A stretch of 64,000 nt of DNA from Sulfolobus acidocaldarius SUSAZ (GCA_000508305.1 CP006977.1:1892621-1956620), one strand, 5' to 3'. Positions 26,716 to 35,904 are shown, numbered from the stretch's first letter. Translations and numbers: made by a program. Notes: generated by a model not told the origin, from the letters alone.

Positions 26716-27036
26716 TTAAGCTACTTCCTTGAAAGTCTCTACTCCTGCGTCCTCATTAAAGCGGATATAGAACTTATACTCTTTTTGACCTCTCTTGGAG
26801 ACACATGTCCTGCCACTACTGTAGTTTCCATTTATCACTATCTCATCAATTCTATCCCAACCTGTTCTCTTCTTAACCTCCTTTAGCATATTCACGAACT
26901 CGAGAGCGCATATATCACAACAGAAGAAGAGTTTTTCGCCATCTATCTCCTCATAATAGTCTCCCCAAGTTCCACCACACAATGCACAACCAGTTTCCTT
27001 AGTTCCTGCTATCCTACCATTTACAGTTATTTTCAT
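26716..27036 (-). CDS. TA0938-like small zinc-binding protein
   Basis: 106 residues with a multi-cysteine N-terminal zinc site: C17-x2-C20, then C39-C40-x2-C43. The sequence resembles the Thermoplasma TA0938 family, for which a structure but no function is known. Its ATG overlaps the stop of the upstream gene by 4 nt, so it is co-translated with the zinc-finger/haem-oxygenase-like protein. A partner role for that protein is inferred from the coupling. Confidence 0.75.
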   Translation of the reverse strand: MKITVNGRIAGTKETGCALCGGTWGDYYEEIDGEKLFFCCDICALEFVNMLKEVKKRTGWDRIDEIVINGNYSSGRTCVSKRGQKEYKFYIRFNEDAGVETFKEVA

Positions 27037-27947
27037 AAGTTATACACCTTCTTTACTAACTCAGGTTCTATTTCAAAACCTCTCTCTAATCTTGCTAATA
27101 AATATTTCGAAAATGCGTCAAAAGACCTCAGTACGATAATTTGAGCTTGCTCTTTTAATCCCAATTCCTCAGCATACTTCTCGCCAAGTTTTAAAGCTTC
27201 AGAGGCATGGGATACGTCAGCCTCATATCCTTCCCTCAAGAAATCTTTTACCTCTTGAGGATATCTATCTGAGGAAAGTATCTCAGGATTAAAGTAATGG
27301 ACTTTAGCACCATATTGCCTTAAACTTCTGTCAGCTACTAATTCTAAGCTATGCATAGCGAGCATAGTTTCTAACCATGTTCTCGTCTCAGCAACTCTTC
27401 TCCAGAAATTTATTGCGTTTCTGGTACTTGGTAAGGGAGACATAGAGAGAATTTTCTCCCGTGGCATCCCTAAAGACTCTCCCATTCTAAGGAGTAACTC
27501 ATAATGTGATGGTCTTACCCCATAGCCTATAAACTCCACCTTAATATTTTCAAGTTCATATTCCATTACATCATCCTTATCAGTCTTAAACACTATAGAA
27601 GATAATACTTTCACCCAGTTTTTAAGAAAGTGTTGATGCTCTATAACGTAACCTAGCAGAACACCTCTTGTAGGATTTTGCATGGCTGAAATGAAAGGAT
27701 GAGAATTTTCTCCGTAAAACCTCTCTATAAATCTTTTCCTTATCCAGGATGATAGCTCTGCGGGTTGACTGAAGAAATTCTCAAGAGAAACCTTTAGCTC
27801 CTCCCTGTTCATTCTTTCGTAACCTAAATTTCGATTGAGCCACATAACATGGGACGGGTCACTCTTAGAGTTTGCCATTAGTTCCATATGACCGGCTAGA
27901 TCTCCCCATGTCTCAAATTTCATCTCGCATGAGGGACATAGAGGCAT
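27033..27947 (-). CDS. C2H2 zinc finger fused to a haem-oxygenase-like (TenA/PqqC-type) helical domain
   Basis: 304 residues. A single zinc finger at the N-terminus (C4, C7, H20, H33) precedes an all-helical domain with Y-V-I-E-H-Q-H-F near residue 116, an A-M-H-S-L-E-L segment near 202, and D-V-S-H-A-S near 249. Glu/His/Asp pairs spaced like this are seen in the haem-oxygenase-like diiron oxidases and related TenA/PqqC proteins. The protein may therefore be an oxygen-activating enzyme, with the finger binding nucleic acid, zinc or a partner. The family assignment is by pattern only; the fold call would need a profile search. Confidence 0.65.
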   Translation of the reverse strand: MPLCPSCEMKFETWGDLAGHMELMANSKSDPSHVMWLNRNLGYERMNREELKVSLENFFSQPAELSSWIRKRFIERFYGENSHPFISAMQNPTRGVLLGYVIEHQHFLKNWVKVLSSIVFKTDKDDVMEYELENIKVEFIGYGVRPSHYELLLRMGESLGMPREKILSMSPLPSTRNAINFWRRVAETRTWLETMLAMHSLELVADRSLRQYGAKVHYFNPEILSSDRYPQEVKDFLREGYEADVSHASEALKLGEKYAEELGLKEQAQIIVLRSFDAFSKYLLARLERGFEIEPELVKKVYNL

Positions 27948-28154
27948 ACATAAACTATTAACATAGTAAAATAAAAATTAAGTATTAAAATAAACATTTA
28001 TAAATTGAAAGTAGAAATTAATTTTCTCTCCTAGAGATGACCTAATATAACTAATTTTCATTTTTAATCAGACTGTATTTTCAGTAGTTTATAAATAGAG
28101 TGTGTAATGGCTTCTAATTATTGTTTTAAACGATTATATCATATTTCTATAGCT

Positions 28155-28165
28155 AAAAATATAAA
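28155..28165 (+). promoter_or_regulatory. TATA box of the first amidohydrolase gene
   Basis: AAAAATATAAA is centred about 29 bp upstream of the ATG at 28189, fitting a leaderless or nearly leaderless transcript. Confidence 0.55.
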
Positions 28166-28188
28166 CAGCTCGCATAAATTAATAGAGT

Positions 28189-29028
28189 ATGGGCTACATA
28201 GATGCACATACTCATGCGTGGTTTAGGGAATTTTTACCTCAAAATTTTTCCTCAAAGAATGCAGGTTATGAGTTTAAGCCTCCTTCTCTTCAACAAGTCC
28301 TAAAGGAAATGGACTCAACAAATATTGATTACATAGTTATCATAGCTTATCCAGCTAGAGAATTATGGAATATTGACGAAAGTATTGCTATCCAGGCTAT
28401 AAACTTTCTTAAACCTTACGGCGAAAGGTTCTCAGTTGTAGGTGGTATAGAACCTAACAAGCTCACGATTGAGGAAACTAAATATTGGCTAGAAAAACAA
28501 TACGAACAAGGAGTAGCTGGCTTTAAACTGCATCCTGTACATAGCTGGGTAAAGCCTAACGCTTATAGGGAAGAAGAGGGAGGACTTAAACAATTGGAAA
28601 TAATGTATCAGTTTGCAGAGGATCATAACTTACCTGTAATAATTCACACGGGTACCAGTATGTTCTTAAGGGCAAGAAACAAGTACGGCGATCCCATATA
28701 TGTTGATGATGTTTCTGTAGATTTTCCCAGGCTCAAGATAGTTATGGCTCATATGGGAAGACCTAACTGGGTTCCAACTGCTTTTCAGTTATGCCGAATT
28801 AGAAGAAATATATACGCGGAAATCTCATCTATACCACCAAAGAAGATTCTGGATTATTTACCGAGAATTGAGGAAATTTCAAATAAAACAATTTACGGAA
28901 GTGACTATGGTGGACCAGGTACAAAGGGACTTGCAGAAAATTTGAAAGAGTTCTTGTCATTAAACATTGAAGGAAAGGAGAATATAGCTGATAAAAACCC
29001 AAGATCTTTATACAAGACTCTGAAATAG
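28189..29028 (+). CDS. Metal-dependent amidohydrolase (amidohydrolase-2/ACMSD-like), copy 1
   Basis: A 279-residue TIM-barrel hydrolase. Metal ligands are visible: H7 and H9 in D-A-H-T-H, a His in F-K-L-H-P, the I-I-H-T-G-T-S histidine, M-A-H-M-G-R, and the late aspartate in Y-G-S-D-Y-G. The superfamily includes aminocarboxymuconate-semialdehyde decarboxylase and related ring-fission-product decarboxylases and hydrolases. It is paralogous to the next gene, with which it shares the stretch P-N-A-Y-R-E-E-E-G-G-L-K. Same strand, 100 bp upstream of that copy. Confidence 0.85.
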   Translation: MGYIDAHTHAWFREFLPQNFSSKNAGYEFKPPSLQQVLKEMDSTNIDYIVIIAYPARELWNIDESIAIQAINFLKPYGERFSVVGGIEPNKLTIEETKYWLEKQYEQGVAGFKLHPVHSWVKPNAYREEEGGLKQLEIMYQFAEDHNLPVIIHTGTSMFLRARNKYGDPIYVDDVSVDFPRLKIVMAHMGRPNWVPTAFQLCRIRRNIYAEISSIPPKKILDYLPRIEEISNKTIYGSDYGGPGTKGLAENLKEFLSLNIEGKENIADKNPRSLYKTLK

Positions 29029-29095
29029 TTTCCTGATGCAGACCTCTCCTTCTAGTATATTATTGTTTTGAATTTTGTAAAAAATATAAATTAAA

Positions 29096-29106
29096 GATTT
29101 AAAAAG
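29096..29106 (+). promoter_or_regulatory. TATA box of the second amidohydrolase gene
   Basis: GATTTAAAAAG lies about 27 bp upstream of the ATG at 29129. The tandem copies therefore seem to have separate promoters. Confidence 0.5.
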
Positions 29107-29128
29107 ACGTAGGTTCCAATTATTCTTT

Positions 29129-29941
29129 ATGGACAGGATCAAGGTTATTGATGCCCACGTCCATTATCATATTTATAGAGGCTTGATCCCTGATGAATGT
29201 AAAGGATTTCTAAGGTACACAAAAGATACTAAGATGACATTAAGTAATGATTGGGTAGAACTAGATAAAATACTCCTAGTACCATCCCACCCCTGTTACA
29301 CTAGAGAGTGCTACGACGGTTTTTACATAGATTATGAGGAGAGAAAGAGAAATCCTGACTTATATCTACAGTGGGGCGAGGTAAACCCCTTAACCTGTAA
29401 TGTTAGGGAGGAATTAGAAAAACAATACTCACTAGGAATTATAGGAATAAAATTACATCCGCCTCATCACGGTTTTAAACCTAATGCCTATAGGGAAGAA
29501 GAGGGAGGGCTAAAATCTTTATTATACGTTTATGAGTTTGCCCAAGATCACGACTTGCCCGTGATGATACATACGGGAACAAGCATAGAGGGTGCTACGA
29601 GAAATAAGTATTCTGACCCAATATTAATCGACGATGTAGTGAAGGACTTTCCAAAACTTAAAGTAATCATAGCCCATGCAGGGAGACCAATATGGTACAC
29701 TACTGCCTTTTATATGGCTAAATATTTTGACAACGTGTATTTAGAGATATCCTCTATTCCTCCTAGAAATATACTGAAGTCCTTACCTAATTTGCTCACC
29801 ATACCTGAGAAAGTAATATATGGTAGCGACTTTCCTGCATATGTGGGACAGGACTTAGCAGACTATGCCCACCAGATTTATGAAGTTGTTAAGGACAAGA
29901 GAATATTGAGGGATAATATTTTACGGCTTATCAAGTTTTGA
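29129..29941 (+). CDS. Metal-dependent amidohydrolase, copy 2 (tandem paralogue)
   Basis: A 270-residue paralogue of the preceding gene, with metal ligands H10 and H12 in D-A-H-V-H, I-K-L-H-P, M-I-H-T-G-T-S, I-A-H-A-G-R and Y-G-S-D-F. It differs in the region after the first strand, which contains a cysteine-bearing insert (H-P-C-Y-T-R-E-C-Y), suggesting a different substrate. Its last 21 bases overlap the 3' end of the convergent FAD/[2Fe-2S] gene. A tandem duplication with divergence is the likely origin. Confidence 0.85.
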   Translation: MDRIKVIDAHVHYHIYRGLIPDECKGFLRYTKDTKMTLSNDWVELDKILLVPSHPCYTRECYDGFYIDYEERKRNPDLYLQWGEVNPLTCNVREELEKQYSLGIIGIKLHPPHHGFKPNAYREEEGGLKSLLYVYEFAQDHDLPVMIHTGTSIEGATRNKYSDPILIDDVVKDFPKLKVIIAHAGRPIWYTTAFYMAKYFDNVYLEISSIPPRNILKSLPNLLTIPEKVIYGSDFPAYVGQDLADYAHQIYEVVKDKRILRDNILRLIKF

Positions 29942-31300
29942 GCTATTCTGAAGTGACCTAGAAAGGTCTTTAGTAGCCCTTATTATATTCACATAACCTG
30001 TACATCTGCAAATATTCTTTATTGCATATTTCATCATATCCTCGTCTGCATCAGGATCAACATTTGTTAAGTAATCATAAATAGTCATCATAAAACCATG
30101 GGTGCAGTATCCACACTGCATAGCGTAATTTCTAAGAAATGCGTCTTGAACCAACTGCTTGGTCTTTAAACCTTTAATTGTCACTATATTCTTCCCAGAG
30201 AACTGAATAGCGAATGCATTACAGGATTTTATAGCCTTTCCATCCACTAAAACTGTACATGCTCCACACTTCCCCTCATCGCAACCCCTTTTTACTTCAG
30301 TAAATCCGTTCTGTCTCAGAAAGTCAATGAGCAGAATTCTCGGCTCCACATTGAGTGAAATTTCCTCTCCGTTCACAACTAAGCTATCGTTAGTATTAGA
30401 GTGATTATTTGGTGTATTCACAATTTCTTTTGATGGGAGTTTAATCTCAGAATACCCCATAAGTGTTTTAACTAACAAATTCCTAGTAAGCTTTAGTCTA
30501 TAGCTCTTACTGGCATGAATATCATTTATAACCTTCTCGTCTCTCTCCATAATGATCTTTTCAGCAATCGAGTCCAGGTCTGCCCTCCTCCTTATCTCAT
30601 CCACCTTTTCTCCTAAAAACAGATCCCTGATTAAAACAGGTTTCTCGAACACACCTCCAATAGCGATCTTTGAACCTACAACAACTCTATCCTCAGAGAG
30701 CTCTAGATTAACTGCTACTAGACATGTTGGATACGAAGCTCCTCCTCTTTTAACCACATTAAAGTTTAGCCAATACTCTCTGTTCTTCTTTACGGGTATT
30801 TCGATCTCCTTTATTATCTCTCCATGACTTAATGCTGTGGTATAAGGGAATAAGTAAAAGTCTTCAATATTAATTGACCTACTACTACTCAGTATAACCT
30901 TGCCCTCTAATGTTAATAACACTGGAAAATAATTTCCTGAGGGATCTGCATGAGCGATAGAGCCCCCTATAGTTCCCTTATTTCTCACTTGGAGGTCAGC
31001 TATAACCCAAGAAGCTTTTGCTAGGGATGAGTACCTTTGCCTTATTATATGGTTAGTCGCAATTTCATTATGAGTTAAAAGAGAGCCAATCCTGAGCTTA
31101 TCTTCCTCTAACTTTACATATCTTAACTCGTCTAGGTCATTGAGATCAACTAGAGTATCTACATTTATTATCCTTAATTTCATCATAGGAACTAAACTTT
31201 GACCTCCGGCTAATGGTCTGGCACTCTCATTTTTCTTTAATAGGTCTAAAGCCTGTTGTAAGTTTGAAGGTCTGTAATACTTAAACTGGGCTGGAATCAC
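29921..31300 (-). CDS. Molybdenum hydroxylase FAD subunit fused to [2Fe-2S] subunit
   Basis: 459 residues, GTG start directly after the large subunit's stop. Residues 1-285 match the FAD-binding medium subunit of the xanthine dehydrogenase/CO dehydrogenase family ([21 protein letters not shown]). Residues about 310-455 match the small subunit: plant-type ferredoxin motif C-D-E-G-K-C-G-A-C then C, and the second cluster C-G-Y-C-T-H-G plus C-R-C-T-G-Y. The medium-then-small order in one chain is unlike the separate CutB and CutC genes at 53.8-55.1 kb and unlike eukaryotic xanthine dehydrogenase, where the Fe-S part comes first. Electrons flow Mo to 2Fe-2S to FAD. Confidence 0.9.
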   Translation of the reverse strand: MIPAQFKYYRPSNLQQALDLLKKNESARPLAGGQSLVPMMKLRIINVDTLVDLNDLDELRYVKLEEDKLRIGSLLTHNEIATNHIIRQRYSSLAKASWVIADLQVRNKGTIGGSIAHADPSGNYFPVLLTLEGKVILSSSRSINIEDFYLFPYTTALSHGEIIKEIEIPVKKNREYWLNFNVVKRGGASYPTCLVAVNLELSEDRVVVGSKIAIGGVFEKPVLIRDLFLGEKVDEIRRRADLDSIAEKIIMERDEKVINDIHASKSYRLKLTRNLLVKTLMGYSEIKLPSKEIVNTPNNHSNTNDSLVVNGEEISLNVEPRILLIDFLRQNGFTEVKRGCDEGKCGACTVLVDGKAIKSCNAFAIQFSGKNIVTIKGLKTKQLVQDAFLRNYAMQCGYCTHGFMMTIYDYLTNVDPDADEDMMKYAIKNICRCTGYVNIIRATKDLSRSLQNSSKLDKP

Positions 31301-33628
31301 TTACTTCACCCCGTCTTCAATAAGTCCCATTATAATTTCAGGAGTTATAGGTATCTGAGTAATCCTTTTTCCTATAGCGTCTGAAACTGCATTGGCTATG
31401 GTAGCAGGAACTCCCATAATTGGACCTTCTCCCGACCCTAATGCCTTTGAGGGAATATAATTAATATCGCTCTCAAAGTGATGGATGTCTACTTCAGTGT
31501 GTAACATTTCGGAAAAAGTAGGGGTTTCATATGCATCAAAGGTAGTTATCAGTGGATTACCATTTTCGTCGTAAGCCAACCTCTCATATAAGCTCATAGC
31601 TATTCCATGCAGTAAACTTCCATACATCTGGCTTTCTAACAATTCTCTTTTTAATATTCTCCCCACGTCATGAATTATAATGTATTTCTCTACTTTAACA
31701 TCATAAGTAATAGGATCTATCCTGACTACGGCTAGATGAGCTTGAATGGAATACCCTAGGGAGGAATTTATCTTATCCCCCTCTGGTGGTGCTAGATAGG
31801 GAGAATTGTAGAAAGAAACTACAGATAGACTCCCTGGATTTGAGTAGGGATCCCAGTGAAAAGCCGATGCAAGTGTTTTTAAATCTACTGACTTACTTGA
31901 ATCTTTTTTAGCGTAAAATTTACCATTGCCGTAGTAAACTTCTTCAGTCTCAAGGAATCTTTTGGCTACATCAGATAACTTGTCCTTTAATTCGTTACAT
32001 GCCTTCAGTACACCGGTTATAACTATTGGAGCGAAACGGCTGGAATAACTACCACTGGCTATTGTCCACGGAAGAGAAGTATCAACTCTATTCTCTACCT
32101 TCACTCTACTGACATCTATTCCAAACTCTCTAGCTACGACTTCCGCTGTCACTGTCTCATGACCTAGCCCTTCATTAGTACCATTTATAAAGACACTGAT
32201 ACTTCCATCGAAATTAAGGGACATTATGATGTAATCCCCAGATGCTGAATGTTTATGTCTCCTCTTGGATCCCTCAAGTGCTAAATCCACATAACCTAAA
32301 TTAGTTCCGCTCGGTTCCAGGAAAAGAGATACTCCAATTCCTGTAAGGGGCTCTCTTTTAATCTTACTATACTCTTCCTCCAAAAGTTTAAGAACCCTAT
32401 TGTAGTCCTGTTTTGGATATAGTCCTCCCGTAGGAGTTTCATAAAAGTAGTCACTGTTAATCCTCTTGTTGAATTCAGTTATCACATTTCTTTTTCTGAT
32501 TTCAATTGGACTTATTCCCAATTCTTCTGCTAACTTGTCTATCGTGGTTTCTAACGCAAAGTAAAATTGTGGAGCTCCATAGGCTCTGTTTAAGCCCGTG
32601 GGAGATTTATTAGTAAGAACGACCGTGTGGTTTACTTCAATGTTACGTACATCATAAGCGCCATTTAAATTACCGTGAACTCTAAACAGAGCCCCTGGCT
32701 CTGGTGGTCTAGGATAAGCTCCTACATCCTCGAAGAATGCATACCTTATCCCCTTTATTTTTCCTTCCTTATCACTAGCTATTTCCACATACCCCTCTCT
32801 GTCGCCACTTGACGAACTATATAGAAAACTCTCCGTCCTACTCTCAATCCATCTAACAGCGTGATTAGATAGAATAGACGCTGCTGCAGCTATTGTCATA
32901 TAAGGATAAAGTGAATACTTTACTCCAAAACTACCCCCAATGTCCCTAGGTGTCGAAAGCTTGATCCAGTTTAAGGAAATACCCAATGCACGGCTAATAA
33001 AGTAGGCTTCGAGCATTGGACCTTGAAAGTTAGCCATGATATTTAATGTATCAGTTTTGTAAGCTAGAACACCGTAACCCTCGAGGGGTAAAGCCGAGTG
33101 TTTAGTAACCTTAAATTCGTTCTTAATTACAATAGGCGATTCTGAGAAAGCCCTTACCATATCACCATAGCTCATTTTACGATTTACAGCAATATTGCTT
33201 CCTAACTCCTCATGTACTAAAGCTTTCTTATCTAAGGCTTCTCTCACACTTGTTACAGCCGGCAAAGGGTCCACTTCTACATTAACATAGTCTAGAAGAT
33301 CGACTGCCTTGTACAAATCTCTGGCTAAAACTATGGCTATAGGTTCGCCCACAAACCTAACCTTATCCTTAGCTACTGCATAGTATTTTATGGGTAAGTC
33401 AACGCCTAAAGGGAATGGGTTCTTGATAACCTTCAGTAATTCCTGGTTCGTGTAAGCTATTCCGCCGTGGTTAAAGACCTCACTAACATCTACTTTTTTG
33501 ATAACGCCGTGAGGTAAATTACTCCTATATATAACCATAAATAGGGTTCCAGAGGGATTGGGTATATCATTAATAAACTCTGAAGAACCGTTAACGACCC
33601 TGGAACCCTCTATATAGTGAGTGCTCAT
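31301..33628 (-). CDS. Molybdenum hydroxylase large (molybdopterin) subunit
   Basis: A 775-residue large subunit of the xanthine dehydrogenase/aldehyde oxidase superfamily. The motifs G-G-S-F-G (Moco contact), L-N-R-A-Y-G-A-P-Q and the late L-G-S-G-E-G-P with the catalytic Glu are present. The A-Y-R-C-S-F-R loop of true form-I CO dehydrogenase is absent. It should hydroxylate an aldehyde or N-heteroaromatic substrate with water. It is co-transcribed with the fused FAD/[2Fe-2S] subunit and opposite two amidohydrolases, so hydroxylation of a heteroaromatic compound ahead of ring opening is a plausible role. The substrate is unknown. Confidence 0.9.
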   Translation of the reverse strand: MSTHYIEGSRVVNGSSEFINDIPNPSGTLFMVIYRSNLPHGVIKKVDVSEVFNHGGIAYTNQELLKVIKNPFPLGVDLPIKYYAVAKDKVRFVGEPIAIVLARDLYKAVDLLDYVNVEVDPLPAVTSVREALDKKALVHEELGSNIAVNRKMSYGDMVRAFSESPIVIKNEFKVTKHSALPLEGYGVLAYKTDTLNIMANFQGPMLEAYFISRALGISLNWIKLSTPRDIGGSFGVKYSLYPYMTIAAAASILSNHAVRWIESRTESFLYSSSSGDREGYVEIASDKEGKIKGIRYAFFEDVGAYPRPPEPGALFRVHGNLNGAYDVRNIEVNHTVVLTNKSPTGLNRAYGAPQFYFALETTIDKLAEELGISPIEIRKRNVITEFNKRINSDYFYETPTGGLYPKQDYNRVLKLLEEEYSKIKREPLTGIGVSLFLEPSGTNLGYVDLALEGSKRRHKHSASGDYIIMSLNFDGSISVFINGTNEGLGHETVTAEVVAREFGIDVSRVKVENRVDTSLPWTIASGSYSSRFAPIVITGVLKACNELKDKLSDVAKRFLETEEVYYGNGKFYAKKDSSKSVDLKTLASAFHWDPYSNPGSLSVVSFYNSPYLAPPEGDKINSSLGYSIQAHLAVVRIDPITYDVKVEKYIIIHDVGRILKRELLESQMYGSLLHGIAMSLYERLAYDENGNPLITTFDAYETPTFSEMLHTEVDIHHFESDINYIPSKALGSGEGPIMGVPATIANAVSDAIGKRITQIPITPEIIMGLIEDGVK

Positions 33629-33764
33629 TAAGTAAACATATGTGATGTGGATTAATATTATTGTCTAATTGAAATCATTAAATGATTAAAATAGAATTTA
33701 ATTTATCATGCGTACACGTAGTAAATTTTTACACTCCTCCTGTGATTTACGACAGTCAGAGATT

Positions 33765-34022
33765 CTACTTTTCATTCCCACACACTGACAGTATAGATTT
33801 GAGTATTAAGTCTTCCTTACCTTTACCCTTACCCATTGAAATATATTCTATTACCTCTTCTATTAGCTCTCTGATCTTATCACTCTCTTCATTACAGAAT
33901 CTATTCTTCATTTCCTGGTCATCATTCAATCTCTCCTGAATGTATTTCTCTATAGACTCTTGCTCAACAACTTCTCTTATAAAGTTCCTCATCAACGCAT
34001 ATTTATAAAATTGTGACTCCAC
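33765..34022 (-). CDS. Small acidic helical protein
   Basis: Up to 85 residues from a GTG at 34022, or 75 from the ATG at 33992. It is highly charged and helical (E-L-I-E-E-V-I-E-Y and similar) with two cysteines. The opposite strand also has an open frame, but that one is Ser/Leu low-complexity and looks like the shadow. A TATA-like TTTATAAAT lies at about 34002-34010. No family recognised. The gene sits alone between the molybdenum hydroxylase operon and the DmsBC-like gene. Confidence 0.5.
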   Translation of the reverse strand: MESQFYKYALMRNFIREVVEQESIEKYIQERLNDDQEMKNRFCNEESDKIRELIEEVIEYISMGKGKGKEDLILKSILSVCGNEK

Positions 34023-34086
34023 AAATTTGGGTAGATTTATATCATTATAAAGCTATTATTATTAATTTAGAATACCACATTAACCC

Positions 34087-35277
34087 ATGGAAAGAAAATT
34101 AGGATTCATATTCGACCACAGTAAATGCATTATATGTAATGCCTGCGTTGATGCTTGCAATAAGGCTTACGGTGGTTTGAACTGGAGAAGTTTGGTTGTA
34201 ATGCCCTATGAAGATACTAAAACTGCCCTTTCCATAGCATGCAACCATTGTGATAACCCAGTTTGCATGAATGTTTGTCCTGCGAATGCCATGGCAAAGA
34301 ACGAGATGGGGATAGTGCGAATAATAGAGGATAACTGTATAGGCTGTGGTTTCTGCACATGGGCATGTCCCTATGAGGCGTTAAAGATGACTCCGAGCGG
34401 TATAATGAGCAAATGTCATCTCTGTTATAATAGGATAGGAAGTGGTCTTCCTTATTGCGTTGAGGCATGTCCCACTGGAGCATTGACATTTGGCTGGATA
34501 GAGAAAGGAGATGCCAATGTAAATTACTTAGCACCTGAAAATATAACTGAACCCAGATTTGTTATCAAGAGACCTGAGAAGGCTGAAACTATAAAGGTTG
34601 AAACTCTTCATCAGAAGAAAGAGGAGAACTACATAGGATTATTAGCTTTCACCATAGCCAGTGAGATAGCCTTAGGTTACTCCATTTTCAAGTTACCATA
34701 CTGGAATTTAGTGGGTCTTATACTACCCCTAGTCTCATTATTGCTCTCAGTCAACCACGCAAAGAGATTTGATAGGTTTTACAGAGTGATTTACAATTTG
34801 AAGACTTCATGGTTAAGTAGAGAGGTATTATTCTCCTCTATATCGGTATTATTCTACCTTATCTCCTTCTTCAATCAGTTATTTTACTATCCTGCTGTGA
34901 TATTCTTAGGTTTAGGCGTACTTTCAAGTATCATGATATATATACTAAAGGCAAGACCATCTTGGTATAATCCAGACACACCAGTATCGTTTATAGGCTC
35001 GATTTTCACAACCTCTCTCCCATTACTCTTCTACCTAACTCATGAGATTTCTATAATAGCAGCTTTAATTGTAGTATTGGGAGTTGAGATATTTACAGGC
35101 TATAAGAAATCAAGGACCAGGGTAATACTGAACGCGGTCTCAATAGTATTGTCGTTACTTTCTATACCTCTCCCCTTCATTATTTTAACAGATGAAATAG
35201 TAAACTTAGTATCTGAGGTAAGCCACAGGATTCAGTTCTATCAAAAAGTTATATACTATGGATTGCCCAAAGTTTAA
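34087..35277 (+). CDS. DmsB-like four-cluster ferredoxin fused to a DmsC-like membrane anchor
   Basis: 396 residues. Residues 1-165 have four cysteine groups for [4Fe-4S] clusters: C-I-I-C-N-A-C-V-D-A-C, C-N-H-C-D-N-P-V-C, C-I-G-C-G-F-C-T-W-A-C and C-H-L-C through C-V-E-A-C-P. Residues about 185-380 have six to eight transmembrane segments resembling the DmsC/NrfD-type quinone-interacting anchor. Such proteins pass electrons between a molybdopterin oxidoreductase and the quinone pool. No DmsA-type catalytic gene is adjacent. A fused B-C subunit is uncommon. The gene precedes the pyruvate:ferredoxin oxidoreductase operon. Confidence 0.85.
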   Translation: MERKLGFIFDHSKCIICNACVDACNKAYGGLNWRSLVVMPYEDTKTALSIACNHCDNPVCMNVCPANAMAKNEMGIVRIIEDNCIGCGFCTWACPYEALKMTPSGIMSKCHLCYNRIGSGLPYCVEACPTGALTFGWIEKGDANVNYLAPENITEPRFVIKRPEKAETIKVETLHQKKEENYIGLLAFTIASEIALGYSIFKLPYWNLVGLILPLVSLLLSVNHAKRFDRFYRVIYNLKTSWLSREVLFSSISVLFYLISFFNQLFYYPAVIFLGLGVLSSIMIYILKARPSWYNPDTPVSFIGSIFTTSLPLLFYLTHEISIIAALIVVLGVEIFTGYKKSRTRVILNAVSIVLSLLSIPLPFIILTDEIVNLVSEVSHRIQFYQKVIYYGLPKV

Positions 35278-35340
35278 ACATTTTTCATAATAGACTTTTT
35301 AAACATCGAATACTATATATTTCTCAAGGGTGGTCAATTA

Positions 35341-35904
35341 TTGCTCGAAATAAGATTCCACGGTAGAGGTGGTCAAGGTGTCGTTACGGCTTCTCACCTA
35401 CTGGCTGAAGCAGCGGGTTATGATAACTTATACTCTTCGTCATTCCCCATATACGGGGCTGAGAGAAGAGGAGCCGAAATAGAGGCATATTGTAGAATTT
35501 CTGATAGTCAAATCAGGGTTACGTCTCCAATACAGGAACCTGATTACGTTGTAGTTCTAGATGGTTCCCTCCTACATCTTTCAAACAATGTTTATAGGGG
35601 ACTAAAGCCAAGCTCTGTAATTCTAGCTAACTACGCCTCTGAAATAGAGAGGGATAAGAAAATAATTACTGTAAACGCTACAAAGGTTGCCTCGGAACTA
35701 GGTTTAATTAGATCAGGTTGGCCTATGGTAAATGTGATAATGTTAGGTTCTTTGATCAAACTCACTAGAATCCCCAGTATTGAATCACTTGAAAAGGCAA
35801 TTAGAGACGAATTTGATGATAAGTTGGCAGAGATCAACATCATAGGAGTAAGAAAGATGTATGAACTAGTAGAAGAGAGGAGATATAATGTCGTTACTAC
35901 TTGA
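35341..35904 (+). CDS. porG: Pyruvate:ferredoxin oxidoreductase, gamma subunit
   Basis: 187 residues, TTG start with a GGTGG-type ribosome-binding site just upstream. The N-terminal R-F-H-G-R-G-G-Q-G-V-V-T and Y-G-A-E-R-R-G-A-E-I motifs identify the gamma domain of 2-oxoacid:ferredoxin oxidoreductases. It is the first gene of a gamma-delta-alpha-beta operon, the standard four-subunit archaeal arrangement. The enzyme interconverts pyruvate plus CoA with acetyl-CoA, CO2 and reduced ferredoxin. The delta gene overlaps its 3' end by 17 bp. Sulfolobales also use a two-subunit 2-oxoacid oxidoreductase; this is not that enzyme. Confidence 0.9.
   Translation: MLEIRFHGRGGQGVVTASHLLAEAAGYDNLYSSSFPIYGAERRGAEIEAYCRISDSQIRVTSPIQEPDYVVVLDGSLLHLSNNVYRGLKPSSVILANYASEIERDKKIITVNATKVASELGLIRSGWPMVNVIMLGSLIKLTRIPSIESLEKAIRDEFDDKLAEINIIGVRKMYELVEERRYNVVTT

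Noticed and set aside
31301-33628. Aerobic CO dehydrogenase (CoxL)
   Set aside because: The A-Y-R-C-S-F-R active-site loop is absent in this and in the cutA product, so the general molybdenum hydroxylase call is kept.
33682-33939. Plus-strand frame of 85 residues
   Set aside because: Ser/Leu/Pro low-complexity composition; the opposite strand carries the more protein-like acidic helical frame.
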